Part shown: piece after piece, positions 8,444-17,259 of the stretch | Position numbering within the stretch: the first letter of the stretch is position 1 | How the letters are laid out: each line of letters opens with the position of its first letter | Assembly (NCBI GenBank): GCA_021819525.1 | Contig: JAKAQW010000022.1 | Coordinates: 1-34,910, forward strand | Length of the DNA stretch: 34,910 nucleotides | Origin: Actinomycetes bacterium | Lineage (GTDB): Bacteria; Actinomycetota; Acidimicrobiia; Acidimicrobiales; UBA8190 | Direction of reading: 5' to 3' | Position numbers and translations under genes: made by a program | Notes under the pieces: generated by a model | Seen by the model: the letters and a program-made list of their open reading frames with translations, nothing else | What the model was told of the DNA's origin: nothing | Database searches by the model: none

Positions 8444-8910
8444 ATGACCGAGAGGCACGTGCGTCGTCGCTTACTCGAAGTCGCCTCCGCACGCCTGGCC
8501 GACGAGGCCGTGATCGTGCTGCAGGGGCCACGCACGGTCGGCAAGTCCGTGCTCCTCGCCGAACTGGCCGGCACGGCTGGCGCGAGGTGGTCGACCTCGA
8601 CGACCCAGCCACGGCAGATGCGGTCGCGGCAGGCTCGGCGCTGTTCGCCAGTGGCAGGGCGCCGGTGTGCGTCGATGAGCACCAGCACGTGCGCTGGTGA
8701 CAGCGTCGACCTTGTCGTCGAGCGCGACGACGGAGGCGTCGTCGCCTTCGAGGTCAAAGCCGGCATCTGCGCCGGCTGCGCGAGGCCGCTGGAGACGCGT
8801 TCGTCGCCGGCGCCGCCTTCTACAGCGGCAAGCGCAGCTACCGTGCCGGCGATCGGCTACTGGTGCTGCCCATGGACCGGCTGTGGGCCACCGTCCCCGC
8901 CGGGGCCTGA
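8444..8910 (+). pseudogene. remnant of an AAA/DUF4143-type ATPase, frameshifted and internally deleted
   Basis: Pieces of one protein family appear in order but in alternating frames. From the ATG at 8444 comes a P-loop segment (VLQGPRTVGKSVLLAELAG). Near 8584 the frame shifts to EVVDLDDPATADAVAAG and a Walker B-like VCVDEHQHV, then a stop at 8698-8700. Next, in the first frame, comes the C-terminal signature VDLVVERDDGGVVAFEVKAG. From 8767 another shift gives FVAGAAFYSGKRSYRAGDRL, ending at 8908-8910. Intact members are about 400 residues; here roughly 200 codons between Walker B and the C-terminal part are missing. These ATPases are common in bacteria and often of unknown role. It is clearly not functional. 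Confidence 0.8.
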
Positions 8911-8959
8911 TGGCCGGCCCGCAGCCGGGGCTGCCCGGGCCGAACAGCGTTCGACCGCG

Positions 8960-10015
8960 ATGGTCGGTGACGCTGAGGTGCGGAAAGATGGGCAGGTGCT
9001 CAGGGCCCGACCTGTGGTGCCAGCGACGGTGCCGCCGACTGCGTGTGGTGTCGCGGGCGAGAAGCTGGCCATCGCCACCAGTGGGCTCACCAAGCGCTTC
9101 GGGCATCGCATCGCGGTCGACGGGCTGGACCTGGCCGTGCCTTCCGGTGCCATCTGCGGGTTCGTCGGACCGAACGGAGCCGGCAAGACCACGACCATTC
9201 GCATGCTGCTCGGCTTGGTCCGACCTACAGCGGGCAGCGGCACGGTCCTCGGTGTCGCGCTCGGCGACCATCGCCGGTACTTGCCCCGCGTGGGTGCGCT
9301 CATCGAGGGCCCGACCTTCTACCCGTCGCTGTCCGGTCGCGAGAACCTGGCAGTGCTCGCCCGTCTGGGGGGGCTCGCAGCGTCACGCATCGACGCGGTG
9401 CTGAGCCGGGTGGGGCTCTCCGACCGGGCAGGCGACGCGCTGCGCACCTACTCGCTCGGCATGCGCCAGCGCCTCGGGATCGCCGCCGCGCTGCTGCCGG
9501 ATCCTGCGCTGCTCATCTTGGACGAGCCCACCAACGGCCTCGACCCCCACGGCATCGCCGAGATCCGCTGCCTGCTCACCTCGTTCGTCGACGAAGGCCG
9601 CACGGTGTTCGTCTCGTCGCACCTCCTGAGCGAGATCGAGCAGGTCTGCCAGTTCCTGGTGGTCATCGAAGACGGTCGGCTGGTGTTCCAAGGCAGCGTG
9701 CACGCCCTGCTGGCCTCCCGGCGCGCCCAGCTGCTGGCCTGTCCCGAGGATCCGCTCGACGCCGAGAAGCTCCTGGCCGTGGTGGTGCGGGCGGGGCACG
9801 AGGCCCGGATCGTCCACCACCGCACCGGGCCGGTGGTGGAGGTCGACGCGGAGCGCTGCTGGGCGGCTGGCCTGAACCGGCTGGCCATGGAGGCGGGCAT
9901 CACCCTGGTCCATCTCGCAGAGCGTCCGGTCAGCTTGGAAGAAGCCTTCTTCGCCATCACCGGGAGGATCGCCGGCGAGGATGTGCTCGCCGGCGGCGAG
10001 GACGGTGCTCGGTGA
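8960..10015 (+). CDS. ABC transporter ATP-binding protein (ABC-2 exporter type)
   Basis: A 351-residue ATPase subunit that powers an ABC-2-type exporter or efflux pump at the inner face of the membrane. Visible motifs are Walker A (GFVGPNGAGKTTTIRMLLG), signature (TYSLGMRQRLGIAAA), Walker B with D-loop (LLILDEPTNGLDPHG) and H-loop (VFVSSHLLSEIEQV). A C-terminal extension of about 110 residues follows the nucleotide-binding domain. The true family N-terminus begins at about IATSGLTKRFGHR. The ATG at 8960 therefore adds about 38 residues, and a later GTG such as 8978 is possible. Its stop overlaps the GTG of the permease (GTGA), so the two are coupled. The substrate is not evident. Confidence 0.92.
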   Translation: MVGDAEVRKDGQVLRARPVVPATVPPTACGVAGEKLAIATSGLTKRFGHRIAVDGLDLAVPSGAICGFVGPNGAGKTTTIRMLLGLVRPTAGSGTVLGVALGDHRRYLPRVGALIEGPTFYPSLSGRENLAVLARLGGLAASRIDAVLSRVGLSDRAGDALRTYSLGMRQRLGIAAALLPDPALLILDEPTNGLDPHGIAEIRCLLTSFVDEGRTVFVSSHLLSEIEQVCQFLVVIEDGRLVFQGSVHALLASRRAQLLACPEDPLDAEKLLAVVVRAGHEARIVHHRTGPVVEVDAERCWAAGLNRLAMEAGITLVHLAERPVSLEEAFFAITGRIAGEDVLAGGEDGAR

Positions 10016-10806
10016 GCGTGACCGGTTGGGGGCGGGCGTTCGCGAGCGAGTGGGTGAAGATGCGCCGGCGCCGGCTGTGGTGGGGGGCCTACGGCGCCAT
10101 CGTGGTCGTGGTCGCCATGACCACCGTGGTGGACGTGCTCGGCGCCCACTCCCGGCCCACCGCCGGCGGAGAGAGCATCGCGGCGCTTGCCGGACCCGGT
10201 GGGCTCGGCCAAGGGACCACCGGATCGGTGGTGCTGCTCGGGGCGGTGGCACTGTCCATCGCCGCCGCCCAGTTCGGCGGGGAGTTCACGTTGGGCACCT
10301 TGCGCTGCCTGCTGGTCCGCCAGCCCTCTCGCTCGAAGCTCATGCTCGGCAAGGGGCTGGCCGTGTTGAGCTTCCTGCTCGGCGCGGTGGTCGTGGCCTC
10401 GCTGTTCTCCATCGCGGTGGCGTTCCTCGCCGCCAGCGTCCGGGGGATCCCGACCGCGGCGTGGACCTCGGGAGACGGCCTGGCGCACTTCGGCGTCGAC
10501 CTCGGCGACCTGGCCATCGCCACCTGCGGGTTCGGCGTGGTCGGCATGGTCCTCGGGGTGCTCATGCGGTCATCGGTCCTGGCTATCGGCACCGGCCTCG
10601 CGCTCATGCTGCCGGTGGAGTCGATCCTGACCGCAGCCGCGCCGGGCTCCGCGCGGTGGCTGCCGGGCCAGCTCCTGCAGATCGTGGCACAGGGGGGCAG
10701 CGCCGAGGCCGGGTTCTCCGCAGCGCTCGTCACGGTGGGGGCCTACCTTGCGGGCCTGGTGGCTGTGACGCTCGTGCTCTTCGCCTGGCGGGACGTCACC
10801 AGCTGA
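10012..10806 (+). CDS. ABC-2 type transporter permease
   Basis: A 264-residue membrane protein with about six hydrophobic segments, for example YGAIVVVVAMTTVVDVL, VVLLGAVALSIAAAQF, VLSFLLGAVVVASLFSIAVA and TVGAYLAGLVAVTLVLFAW. The QFGGEFTLGTLRCLLVRQPS stretch between segments two and three is typical of ABC-2 permeases (EFxxGTxRxLLxxP). It starts at a GTG that overlaps the ATPase stop, so the two proteins form one exporter. Its last 11 bases overlap the convergent DMT-type transporter gene. Confidence 0.88.
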   Translation: MSVTGWGRAFASEWVKMRRRRLWWGAYGAIVVVVAMTTVVDVLGAHSRPTAGGESIAALAGPGGLGQGTTGSVVLLGAVALSIAAAQFGGEFTLGTLRCLLVRQPSRSKLMLGKGLAVLSFLLGAVVVASLFSIAVAFLAASVRGIPTAAWTSGDGLAHFGVDLGDLAIATCGFGVVGMVLGVLMRSSVLAIGTGLALMLPVESILTAAAPGSARWLPGQLLQIVAQGGSAEAGFSAALVTVGAYLAGLVAVTLVLFAWRDVTS

Positions 10807-11665
10807 CCGTGTCGTCGCCGCCGGCGATCGCCGGTGCGCGGCCCAGCACGAAGATCCCAGCCGTCGACGCGAGCAGGCCGAGGACCTCGCCGGCCAGCGC
10901 TGCAGAGGTGCTGGCCATGTGCTGATCGAACAGGCCGAGACTGATCCCGATCGCTGCCAGCGGCTGGGCCACGGTCAAGGTGGGGAGCGACCAGTGCAGC
11001 GCACCGGCAGCGAAGGCGCGTTGGGTCAGCACCAAGGCGGCAGCTCCGCCGGCAGCCAGCGCGTAGGGGGCAGGCGTAGCCAGTGTGTGCAGGGCACCGC
11101 GGTCGAGGACGTGCCCGGTGTGTGCGGCCACCGCGGCGACGTAGCCGAAAGCGGTGCCCGATCCGCCAGCCAGCAGCACCGCTGCGCGCGAGGGTGACCG
11201 AACGACCGCTGCTGCCCCAGCCAGGGCGGCGCACAGCGCGGCCACTGCCAGTGTCAACAGCGCCCATCCAGCTCTCGACGCGTCGGGCCTGACGTCGCCG
11301 GGCTGGGCTGCCACCAGGAACAGCGCCAGGCCTCCTGAGACCACCAGCGCCGAGACGACGGTCGGTGCCGAGACACGCTGGTGGTCGAGCCAGCTGGCGA
11401 TCGGGAGGGCGAACACCAAGCTCAGGACCAGCAGCGGTTCGACCAGCAGCAGGGATCCGCGACGCAGGGCCAGGAACTGGAAGACGAACCCGACGCCGTC
11501 GAGGGCGTTGCCGAGCAGCCACAGCGGGCGTCGCACCAGCCCGCTCAGAAGCCGGGTCCCGGCGCGCTGCGCCGCTGCCGCATGATGCTGGAGCGCGGCA
11601 GCCACGCCGTACGCCGCCGCCGCCGCGAGAGCCAGGGCGATCGCCGCGCTGTGGTGGTCGCTCAT
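10796..11665 (-). CDS. DMT-superfamily (EamA-like) membrane transporter
   Basis: A 289-residue integral membrane protein with about nine to ten hydrophobic helices in two similar halves. The first begins AIALALAAAAAYGVAAALQH; the second follows GWALLTLAVAALCAALAGA. The segment FVFQFLALRRGSLLLVEPLL in the first half and LHWSLPTLTVAQPLAAIGIS in the second are the paired motifs of drug/metabolite-type transporters. Actinobacterial proteins of this sort are usually annotated only as DMT family. The substrate is unknown. The gene starts with ATG and diverges from the acetoacetyl-CoA synthetase gene. Confidence 0.82.
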   Translation of the reverse strand: MSDHHSAAIALALAAAAAYGVAAALQHHAAAAQRAGTRLLSGLVRRPLWLLGNALDGVGFVFQFLALRRGSLLLVEPLLVLSLVFALPIASWLDHQRVSAPTVVSALVVSGGLALFLVAAQPGDVRPDASRAGWALLTLAVAALCAALAGAAAVVRSPSRAAVLLAGGSGTAFGYVAAVAAHTGHVLDRGALHTLATPAPYALAAGGAAALVLTQRAFAAGALHWSLPTLTVAQPLAAIGISLGLFDQHMASTSAALAGEVLGLLASTAGIFVLGRAPAIAGGDDTVSW

Positions 11666-11921
11666 GGGCCTCCTCGGTGGGCTGGACGCGCGGACGGTGC
11701 TTGGGCTGCCCCGGCCACACTACGGCTGTCCTGGCACACTACGGCTGAACCGGGCGCGAGGGGCAGGGATCGCAGGTGGTCCTGGTGGTGGTGGTCGCGC
11801 GGGTAGGGTGGGGCCGTGTCCAGCTGGTCTGCGTCGGAGGAGCAGTTGCGCTCGGGCCACCGCGCAAGTCGCACATGGCACGGAGCCGGTCGAGCGGTCT
11901 CCGGGTCCCTGGGGGTATCGG
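11666..11921. promoter_or_regulatory. divergent intergenic region with a 13-bp direct repeat
   Basis: This 256-base stretch separates the DMT-type transporter from acetoacetyl-CoA synthetase. CACACTACGGCTG occurs twice, at 11716-11728 and 11735-11747, with a 19-base period. Such spacing could place a dimeric regulator on nearly the same face of the helix, but no known motif was recognised. No other gene is seen here. Confidence 0.35.
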
Positions 11922-13910
11922 GTGCACGCTGATCGCGCGGAGGTTCCCCCCGTGCTGTGGCGACCATCGCCAGATGCAGATCGTGCCACGGTGATCGGCC
12001 GCTTCGCGCACTTCGTGACCGAGCGGGCCGGCGTCGACGTGGGCGCGCAGCGCGCCGACTACGACGCGCTCTGGCGATGGTCGACCACGGACATCGACGG
12101 GTTCTGGTCAGCGGTGTGGGAGCTCTTCGGTGTTCGAGCAGACGGCGATCCGACGCCGGTGCGGGTCGGTGACGACATGGCCAGCACCCGGTGGTTCCCC
12201 GGTACCGAGCTGAATTGGGCCGAGCACGCGCTGGGTGCGCAGTGGGCTGACGACCAGGTAGCGGTGATCGCTGCCAGCCAGACCCGATCGACCAGGTACC
12301 TCACTGTGCGAGAGCTGAGACGCGAGGTGGCCAGGGTCCGGGCCGGGCTGGTGCGCCTCGGGGTGGGTCGTGGGGACCGGGTCGCGGCCTACCTGCCGAA
12401 CATCCCCGAGACGCTCGTCGCTTTGCTGGCCACGGCCAGCCTGGGGGCGATCTGGTCGTCGTGCGCGCCGGAGTTCGGGGTGCGCTCCGTGGTGGACCGC
12501 TTCGCCCAGATCGAGCCGACGGTGCTCCTGGCGGTCGACGGCTACCGCTACGGCGACAAGGTGGTGGACCGCCGGGCAGAGCTCGACGCGCTGCGCCGGG
12601 CCCTACCCGCTACAGCCGTCACGGTCGTGGTCTCCTACCTCCATCCGCAGCATCCCCCGCCGCCAGGGACGCTGTCCTGGGACGAGCTGGGCGCAGCTGA
12701 GGGTCAATTGCGCTTCGAACGGGTGCCGTTCTCTCATCCGCTGTACGTCTTGTACTCGTCGGGCACCACCGGCTTGCCCAAGCCCATCGTCCACGGCCAT
12801 GGCGGGATCTTGCTCACGCACCTGCGAGACCTGGCCTTGCACCAGGACATGGGAGCCGGCGACCGGTTCTTCTGGTTCACCACCACCGGCTGGATGATGT
12901 GGAACTACCTGGTGTCGGGGTTGACCGTCGGCGCCACGGTGGTCCTCTTCGACGGCGATCCGGGCTACCCGGATCTGGGCACGTTGTGGCAGCTGGCCGA
13001 GGAGGAGGCGATCACCGTCTTCGGCGTCTCCGCCCCGTACCTGATGGCGTGCCGCCGAGCCGGCCTCGAGCCGGCACGCACCTTCGGCCTGCACCGGCTG
13101 CGGGAGGTGGCTTCCACAGGCGCGCCGCTGCCGGCGGCGGGCTACCAGTGGGTGGCCGAAGCCGTGGCGCCGGGACGCCCCCTGGCTGCCATCAGCGGTG
13201 GCACCGACATCTGCTCGGCGTTCGTGGGCCATGCGCCGACGGTGCCGGTGTGGGCGGGGGAGATGTCGTGCCGGGTGCTGGGCGCGGCGGTGGCGGCCTT
13301 CGATCCCGAGGGGCATCCGGTGATCGGAGCCGAAGGCGAGCTCGTGGTGACCGCTCCGCTGCCGTCGATGCCGGTCGGGCTGTGGGGCGACGACGACCGC
13401 AGCCGGTACCGGGACACCTACTTCTCCACCTATCCCGGCGTGTGGCGCCACGGGGACTGGCTGACGATCACCGAGCGCGGCTCGTGCATCATCAGTGGCC
13501 GCTCCGACGCCACGCTCAACCGGGGTGGGGTCCGCATCGGGACCGCCGAGATCTACGCGGTGGTAGAAGACCGTCCCGAAGTAGCCGACTCGCTCGTCGT
13601 CCACTTGGAAGATCCCGGCGGCGGCCCCGGGGAGCTCGTGCTGTTCGTGGTGCCCGCTCCGGGCCATGTCGTCGACGACGAGCTGCGCCGTGGCCTCGCT
13701 AGCGAGGTCCGCCGGTCGTTGTCCCCGCGCCACGTGCCGGACCGGATCGTGGCGGTGTCGGCGGTGCCGCGGACGCTGTCGGGGAAGAAGCTGGAGGTGC
13801 CGGTGAAGAAGATCCTCCAGGGGGCCGATCCGCAGACCGTGGCGTCGCCCGGCTCCTTGGCCAACCCCGGGTCGTTGGCCGAGTACCAGCGCGCCACCAT
13901 CGACCGCTAG
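11922..13910 (+). CDS. acetoacetate--CoA ligase (acetoacetyl-CoA synthetase)
   Basis: A 662-residue ANL-superfamily enzyme that activates acetoacetate with ATP and CoA. The family N-terminus (VLWRPSPDADRATVIGRF) is preceded by only about ten residues from the chosen GTG at 11922. AMP-binding motifs are LYVLYSSGTTGLPKPIVHG, the AACS-specific FFWFTTTGWMMWNYLVSG, and SGGTDICSAFVG. The C-terminal hinge and CoA domain contain GGVRIGTAEIYAVVEDRPE and LSGKKLEVPVKKIL, with the catalytic Lys in the last motif. Length matches the family (about 650). It links to ketone-body or polyhydroxybutyrate turnover. Its last 212 bases overlap the convergent YihY-type gene. Confidence 0.93.
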   Translation: MHADRAEVPPVLWRPSPDADRATVIGRFAHFVTERAGVDVGAQRADYDALWRWSTTDIDGFWSAVWELFGVRADGDPTPVRVGDDMASTRWFPGTELNWAEHALGAQWADDQVAVIAASQTRSTRYLTVRELRREVARVRAGLVRLGVGRGDRVAAYLPNIPETLVALLATASLGAIWSSCAPEFGVRSVVDRFAQIEPTVLLAVDGYRYGDKVVDRRAELDALRRALPATAVTVVVSYLHPQHPPPPGTLSWDELGAAEGQLRFERVPFSHPLYVLYSSGTTGLPKPIVHGHGGILLTHLRDLALHQDMGAGDRFFWFTTTGWMMWNYLVSGLTVGATVVLFDGDPGYPDLGTLWQLAEEEAITVFGVSAPYLMACRRAGLEPARTFGLHRLREVASTGAPLPAAGYQWVAEAVAPGRPLAAISGGTDICSAFVGHAPTVPVWAGEMSCRVLGAAVAAFDPEGHPVIGAEGELVVTAPLPSMPVGLWGDDDRSRYRDTYFSTYPGVWRHGDWLTITERGSCIISGRSDATLNRGGVRIGTAEIYAVVEDRPEVADSLVVHLEDPGGGPGELVLFVVPAPGHVVDDELRRGLASEVRRSLSPRHVPDRIVAVSAVPRTLSGKKLEVPVKKILQGADPQTVASPGSLANPGSLAEYQRATIDR

Positions 13911-14862
13911 CGGCACCATCCCCAGCAGGCTGCGGGCGGGCGAGCTCGGTGTCGAGCTCGGCGCCGAAGAGCACGGCGATCGCCGTGAGGTACAGCCACA
14001 GCGCCAGCACCGCCACCCCGGCGAAGGTGCCGTACGTGCGGCTCTCGTGGCCGAAGTGGTCGAGGTAGAACGCGAACCCGAATGATGCCGCGAGCCACCC
14101 GGCCCCGGCAGTGACCGACCCGACGGAGATCCACCGCCATCGCAGGTGCTCCCGGCGCGGTCCGAGGCTGTAGTAGGTGGACAGCAGGATCATGACGAGC
14201 AGCGCCGCCCCGCCGAAGCGCAGGAGATCCCACAGTGCGTCGAACGCCGGCTGCACGAGCGGCACATGATGGGGCAACAGCTGGCGCACCGGGTTGCCCA
14301 GCACCAGCAGGACCGTCGCCGAGCCGCCGAGGACCACGGTTGCCGCGACGAGCGGCAGGGCCATCAGGCGCCTGCCGACGAACCCCCGGTCCCTTTCCAC
14401 CTCGCAGGCGATGTCGAGCCCTACCTGTAGGGCGGCCGTCGCCTCCACCGTGCTCCACAGGGCCACGGCGACCCCGAAGATCAGCTCGAGGCGACTGGCA
14501 GCCTTCTGGTCGGGGTGACGGATCGCTTCGGACAGCACGGCCGATACCTGTTCGGGCAGCAGGACGCCGATGGCATGGAGCAGGTGGTGCAGATCGCTCG
14601 GGGACAGGTGCACCAGGCCTGCCAGCCCGATCGCAGCCACAGCCGCGGGGAACACCGCGAGGAACCAGTGGAAGGCCAGGCTGCCTGCGCTGGTGGTGAT
14701 CCGGTCGCGAATCGACTCGTGCAGGGCACCGGCTACCACCTGCCCAGCTCGCCGGGCCCGGCGACGCGTCCAGCACCAGATGGCCGGTAGCGCTGCTTCG
14801 ATGCGCTCGTCGATCGGAGTGGTCGGTTCTGCTGCTCCGGGGTCACTCGGCACCACAACCAC
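13699..14862 (-). CDS. YihY/virulence factor BrkB family membrane protein
   Basis: A 387-residue inner-membrane protein. After a cytosolic N-terminus, HESIRDRITTSAGSLAFHWF opens the YihY domain. Six hydrophobic segments follow, including FLAVFPAAVAAIGLAGLV, LIFGVAVALWSTVEATAA, LMALPLVAATVVLGG and YGTFAGVAVLALWLYLTAIA, and the domain ends at AVLFGAELDTELARP, a family hallmark. After that comes a low-complexity tail of about 70 Arg/Pro/Ser/Thr-rich residues, encoded opposite the end of acetoacetyl-CoA synthetase. It probably reflects loss of the ancestral stop rather than a real domain. The start is a GTG. The function of the family is not firmly known. Confidence 0.88.
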   Translation of the reverse strand: MVVVPSDPGAAEPTTPIDERIEAALPAIWCWTRRRARRAGQVVAGALHESIRDRITTSAGSLAFHWFLAVFPAAVAAIGLAGLVHLSPSDLHHLLHAIGVLLPEQVSAVLSEAIRHPDQKAASRLELIFGVAVALWSTVEATAALQVGLDIACEVERDRGFVGRRLMALPLVAATVVLGGSATVLLVLGNPVRQLLPHHVPLVQPAFDALWDLLRFGGAALLVMILLSTYYSLGPRREHLRWRWISVGSVTAGAGWLAASFGFAFYLDHFGHESRTYGTFAGVAVLALWLYLTAIAVLFGAELDTELARPQPAGDGAASGRWWRAGTRPTTRGWPRSRATPRSADRPPGGSSSPAPPASSPTASAAPPTPPRSGPARGAGTTTGGPR

Positions 14863-14895
14863 AGCGTGCCACCGATCGCCGAAGACGGGGAGCCG

Positions 14896-16275
14896 CTACA
14901 GGGCTTTGCCCGGGTTCAAGATGCCGAGGGGGTCGAAGAGGGCCTTGATCTGGCGCTGGATGCCGAGCACGTCCTCGCCGAGCTGGGTCATGAGCCACGG
15001 GCGCTTCAAGGTGCCGACCCCGTGCTCGCCGGTGATGGTGCCGCCGAGCGACTGAGCCAGATCCATGACTGCCCCGAACGCTGATCCGGCCCGCTTCACG
15101 GCGTCGGGGTCGTCGCGGTCGAAGACGACCAGCGGATGGAAGTTGCCGTCGCCGGCGTGGCCGACGGTGGCGATGACGGTCCTGTGCTGTGCCGACAGGG
15201 CGGCGACCCCCTCGACGAGGGCTGCCACCTGGGGGATGGGGACACCGACGTCTTCGATCAGCACGGTGCCGAGGCGCTCCACAGCAGGGATGGCCATACG
15301 CCGTGCCGCCATGAACTGCTCGCCTTCGTCCTCGTCCTCGGTCCAGTACGTCTCGGTGGCGCCTTCGGCCCGGCAGTGTGCCACCATGGCCTCGATCTCC
15401 TCGCTGCCGGCGTCGGAACGTCCGAGGAGCAGCGCTCCGCAGTCGGTGTCGAGGCCCATGTGGATCCGATCTTCTACCGCGCGTACCGACACCTGGTCCA
15501 TCAGCTCGAGCGCAGCGGGCCGGCTGCTCGCAGCGATGGCGGCCACCGCCCGCCCAGCTGCGCCGACATCGGAGAAGCCGGCCACCATGGTGATCGCCGC
15601 CGGTGGCGCCGGGCGCAGCCGCAAGGTGACCTCGGTGACGATCCCGAGGGTGCCTTCGCTACCTACGAACAGGCGCTTCAGGTCGTAGCCGGCCACGTCC
15701 TTCACCGTCCGGCCCCCCAGCTCGAGCAGCCGGCCGTCGGCCAGCACCACCTCGAGGCCGAGGACGTAGTCGGTGGTGACGCCGTACTTGACGCAGCACG
15801 CCCCGCCGGCGTTGGTGGCGACGTTGCCGCCGATGGAGCAGATCTCGAAGCTGGAGGGGTCCGGCGGGTACCACAGCCCTGCCGCGCTCGCAGCGGCTTT
15901 CACCTCGGCGTTCAGCGCGCCGGGCTGGGCCACGGCCACGCCGGCGGCCGGGTCGACGGTGATGGCCCGCATCCGCTCGGTGGACAGCACCACGCAGCCG
16001 TCGCAGGCGAGTGATCCACCGGCCAAGCTCGTCCCCGCGCCTCGGGGCACCACCGGGATCCGGTGGGCCGAAGCCCAGCGCATGGTGGTCACCACGTCGG
16101 CGACGTCGGCGGCTCGGACCACAGCGAGCGGCCATCCTGCGTCTGGGGCGTTGGACCGGTCGAACCGGTACCCGCCCACCACGTCGGGATCGGTCAGGAC
16201 GGTCCCCTCGGGCAAGGCGGCCCGTAGGCCTGTGACGACAGGGGGTGCAAGCGGCGGGTGCACTATCCCCAGCAT
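14896..16275 (-). CDS. FAD-linked 2-hydroxyacid oxidase (GlcD/D-lactate dehydrogenase type)
   Basis: A 459-residue flavoprotein of the vanillyl-alcohol-oxidase family that oxidises a 2-hydroxyacid such as glycolate or D-lactate. The PCMH FAD domain shows PVVPRGAGTSLAGGSLA, CSIGGNVATNAGGACCVKYG, TVKDVAGYDLKRLFVGSEG and TLGIVTEVTLRLRP. The C-terminal domain shows TVIATVGHAGDGNFHPLVVF and GTITGEHGVGTLKRPWL, where His residues line the active site, and it ends LFDPLGILNPGKAL. Length and order match GlcD. No GlcE/GlcF or Fe-S partner gene is adjacent, so the electron acceptor is unknown. It starts at ATG, 50 bases from the membrane-protein operon. Confidence 0.92.
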   Translation of the reverse strand: MLGIVHPPLAPPVVTGLRAALPEGTVLTDPDVVGGYRFDRSNAPDAGWPLAVVRAADVADVVTTMRWASAHRIPVVPRGAGTSLAGGSLACDGCVVLSTERMRAITVDPAAGVAVAQPGALNAEVKAAASAAGLWYPPDPSSFEICSIGGNVATNAGGACCVKYGVTTDYVLGLEVVLADGRLLELGGRTVKDVAGYDLKRLFVGSEGTLGIVTEVTLRLRPAPPAAITMVAGFSDVGAAGRAVAAIAASSRPAALELMDQVSVRAVEDRIHMGLDTDCGALLLGRSDAGSEEIEAMVAHCRAEGATETYWTEDEDEGEQFMAARRMAIPAVERLGTVLIEDVGVPIPQVAALVEGVAALSAQHRTVIATVGHAGDGNFHPLVVFDRDDPDAVKRAGSAFGAVMDLAQSLGGTITGEHGVGTLKRPWLMTQLGEDVLGIQRQIKALFDPLGILNPGKAL

Positions 16276-16326
16276 GGCACTTCGCCGGGCATGACGGCAT
16301 CGTGCGCGCCGTCTCGGTCGACGTCT

Positions 16327-17256
16327 TCACCGACGAGCCGGCGTCATGAGCGGCAGGACGTAGGCGAGGATGGCGACGATGGCGCCGGCGAGCATGAGCC
16401 CGATGCCGGCGATGCGCAGCGCACCGGGCTCGGCGGTCGCGATGCCGCCGAGGGCCGCGGCGGCGATGCCGACCAGCCCCATGGTTGCTGCCAGGCGGAC
16501 GTCACGGCCGATCTGGCGACGCACGGCTGAGAACACGCCCAGCGCACCGGCCGACAGCACCACCCCGATGCCCGCGTGCACCAGGTAGACGAGCTGCCCA
16601 CGATGGGGGAGCACCCCTGCTGGGCGTGACACCGGCACCGTCACCAACGCCACCACACCGACGGCCAGCTCCACGCTGACCAGGCATATCAGGGTGGCCC
16701 ACACCGCTTTGCCGACCACGAGACCCGCCGGTTCGCTGTCCGGCGGAGCTGCGGGTTCGGTCACTGGCTCCTCCGCCTGCGCGCTGGCGCCGAGCGGGCT
16801 CGTCGAGGCGAGCGGGGGCGCGGCCGGGGCGATGCCCACCAGCGCGAAGTAGGTGATCACCGCCACCGGCAGGTGCATGGCCATGAGCACGCCGGCGGCG
16901 TCGAGCGGCTCACCGCGGGCGAGCAGGTAGATGTCGGGCAGCCAGAGCACGACGGTGACGACGACCGCCATGCGGAAGAACAGCCAGCGTGGGGCCGAGG
17001 ACACCCGGGTGACGACGGACCAGGCGCCGCTGGCACCCGCCACGCCGATCGCGGTCAAGCTGGCGTAGTCGTAGAACCGGAAGTGGGAGAAGCCCCGGGT
17101 GGCGGGGAACACCGTCTCGCCGATGGCCACCAGCGCGCCGTCGGCCACCAAGGACCCACCTAGGGCCAGGGCGGCGGCGATCACCACCGACACCGCCAAC
17201 GGCGGGCGCGGCTCGGCGGGGAAGTCGACCCGGGCCCGTTCCAGCAGAGCGGGCAA
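16327..17256 (-). CDS. two-part membrane protein with DUF6069-like N-terminal half
   Basis: A 309-residue membrane protein. The first half has four helices with the pattern of DUF6069 proteins: LALGGSLVADGALVAIGETV, YASLTAIGVAGASGAWSVV, VVVTVVLWLPDIYLLARGEP and MAMHLPVAVITYFALVGI. A Pro/Ala/Glu-rich linker of about 45 residues joins a second half with four more helices (from VWATLICLVSVELAVGVVAL to AGAIVAILAYVLPLM). It starts at a TTG three bases after the stop of the ABM-domain gene, so it is read as the last gene of the operon that begins with the MFS transporter. The function is unknown. Confidence 0.72.
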   Translation of the reverse strand: MPALLERARVDFPAEPRPPLAVSVVIAAALALGGSLVADGALVAIGETVFPATRGFSHFRFYDYASLTAIGVAGASGAWSVVTRVSSAPRWLFFRMAVVVTVVLWLPDIYLLARGEPLDAAGVLMAMHLPVAVITYFALVGIAPAAPPLASTSPLGASAQAEEPVTEPAAPPDSEPAGLVVGKAVWATLICLVSVELAVGVVALVTVPVSRPAGVLPHRGQLVYLVHAGIGVVLSAGALGVFSAVRRQIGRDVRLAATMGLVGIAAAALGGIATAEPGALRIAGIGLMLAGAIVAILAYVLPLMTPARR

Positions 17257-17259
17257 CGC

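Noticed and set aside
5582-8458. A 958-codon open frame on the minus strand opposite cysS and the acyl-CoA dehydrogenase
   Set aside because: It has no recognisable domain, spans two strong plus-strand genes and the gap between them, and is the expected antisense shadow in very GC-rich DNA.
16302-16349. Sixteen codons reading VRAVSVDVFTDEPAS, like the start of PhzF-type proteins
   Set aside because: The match is too short, stops at once and overlaps the end of the membrane-protein gene; chance cannot be excluded.
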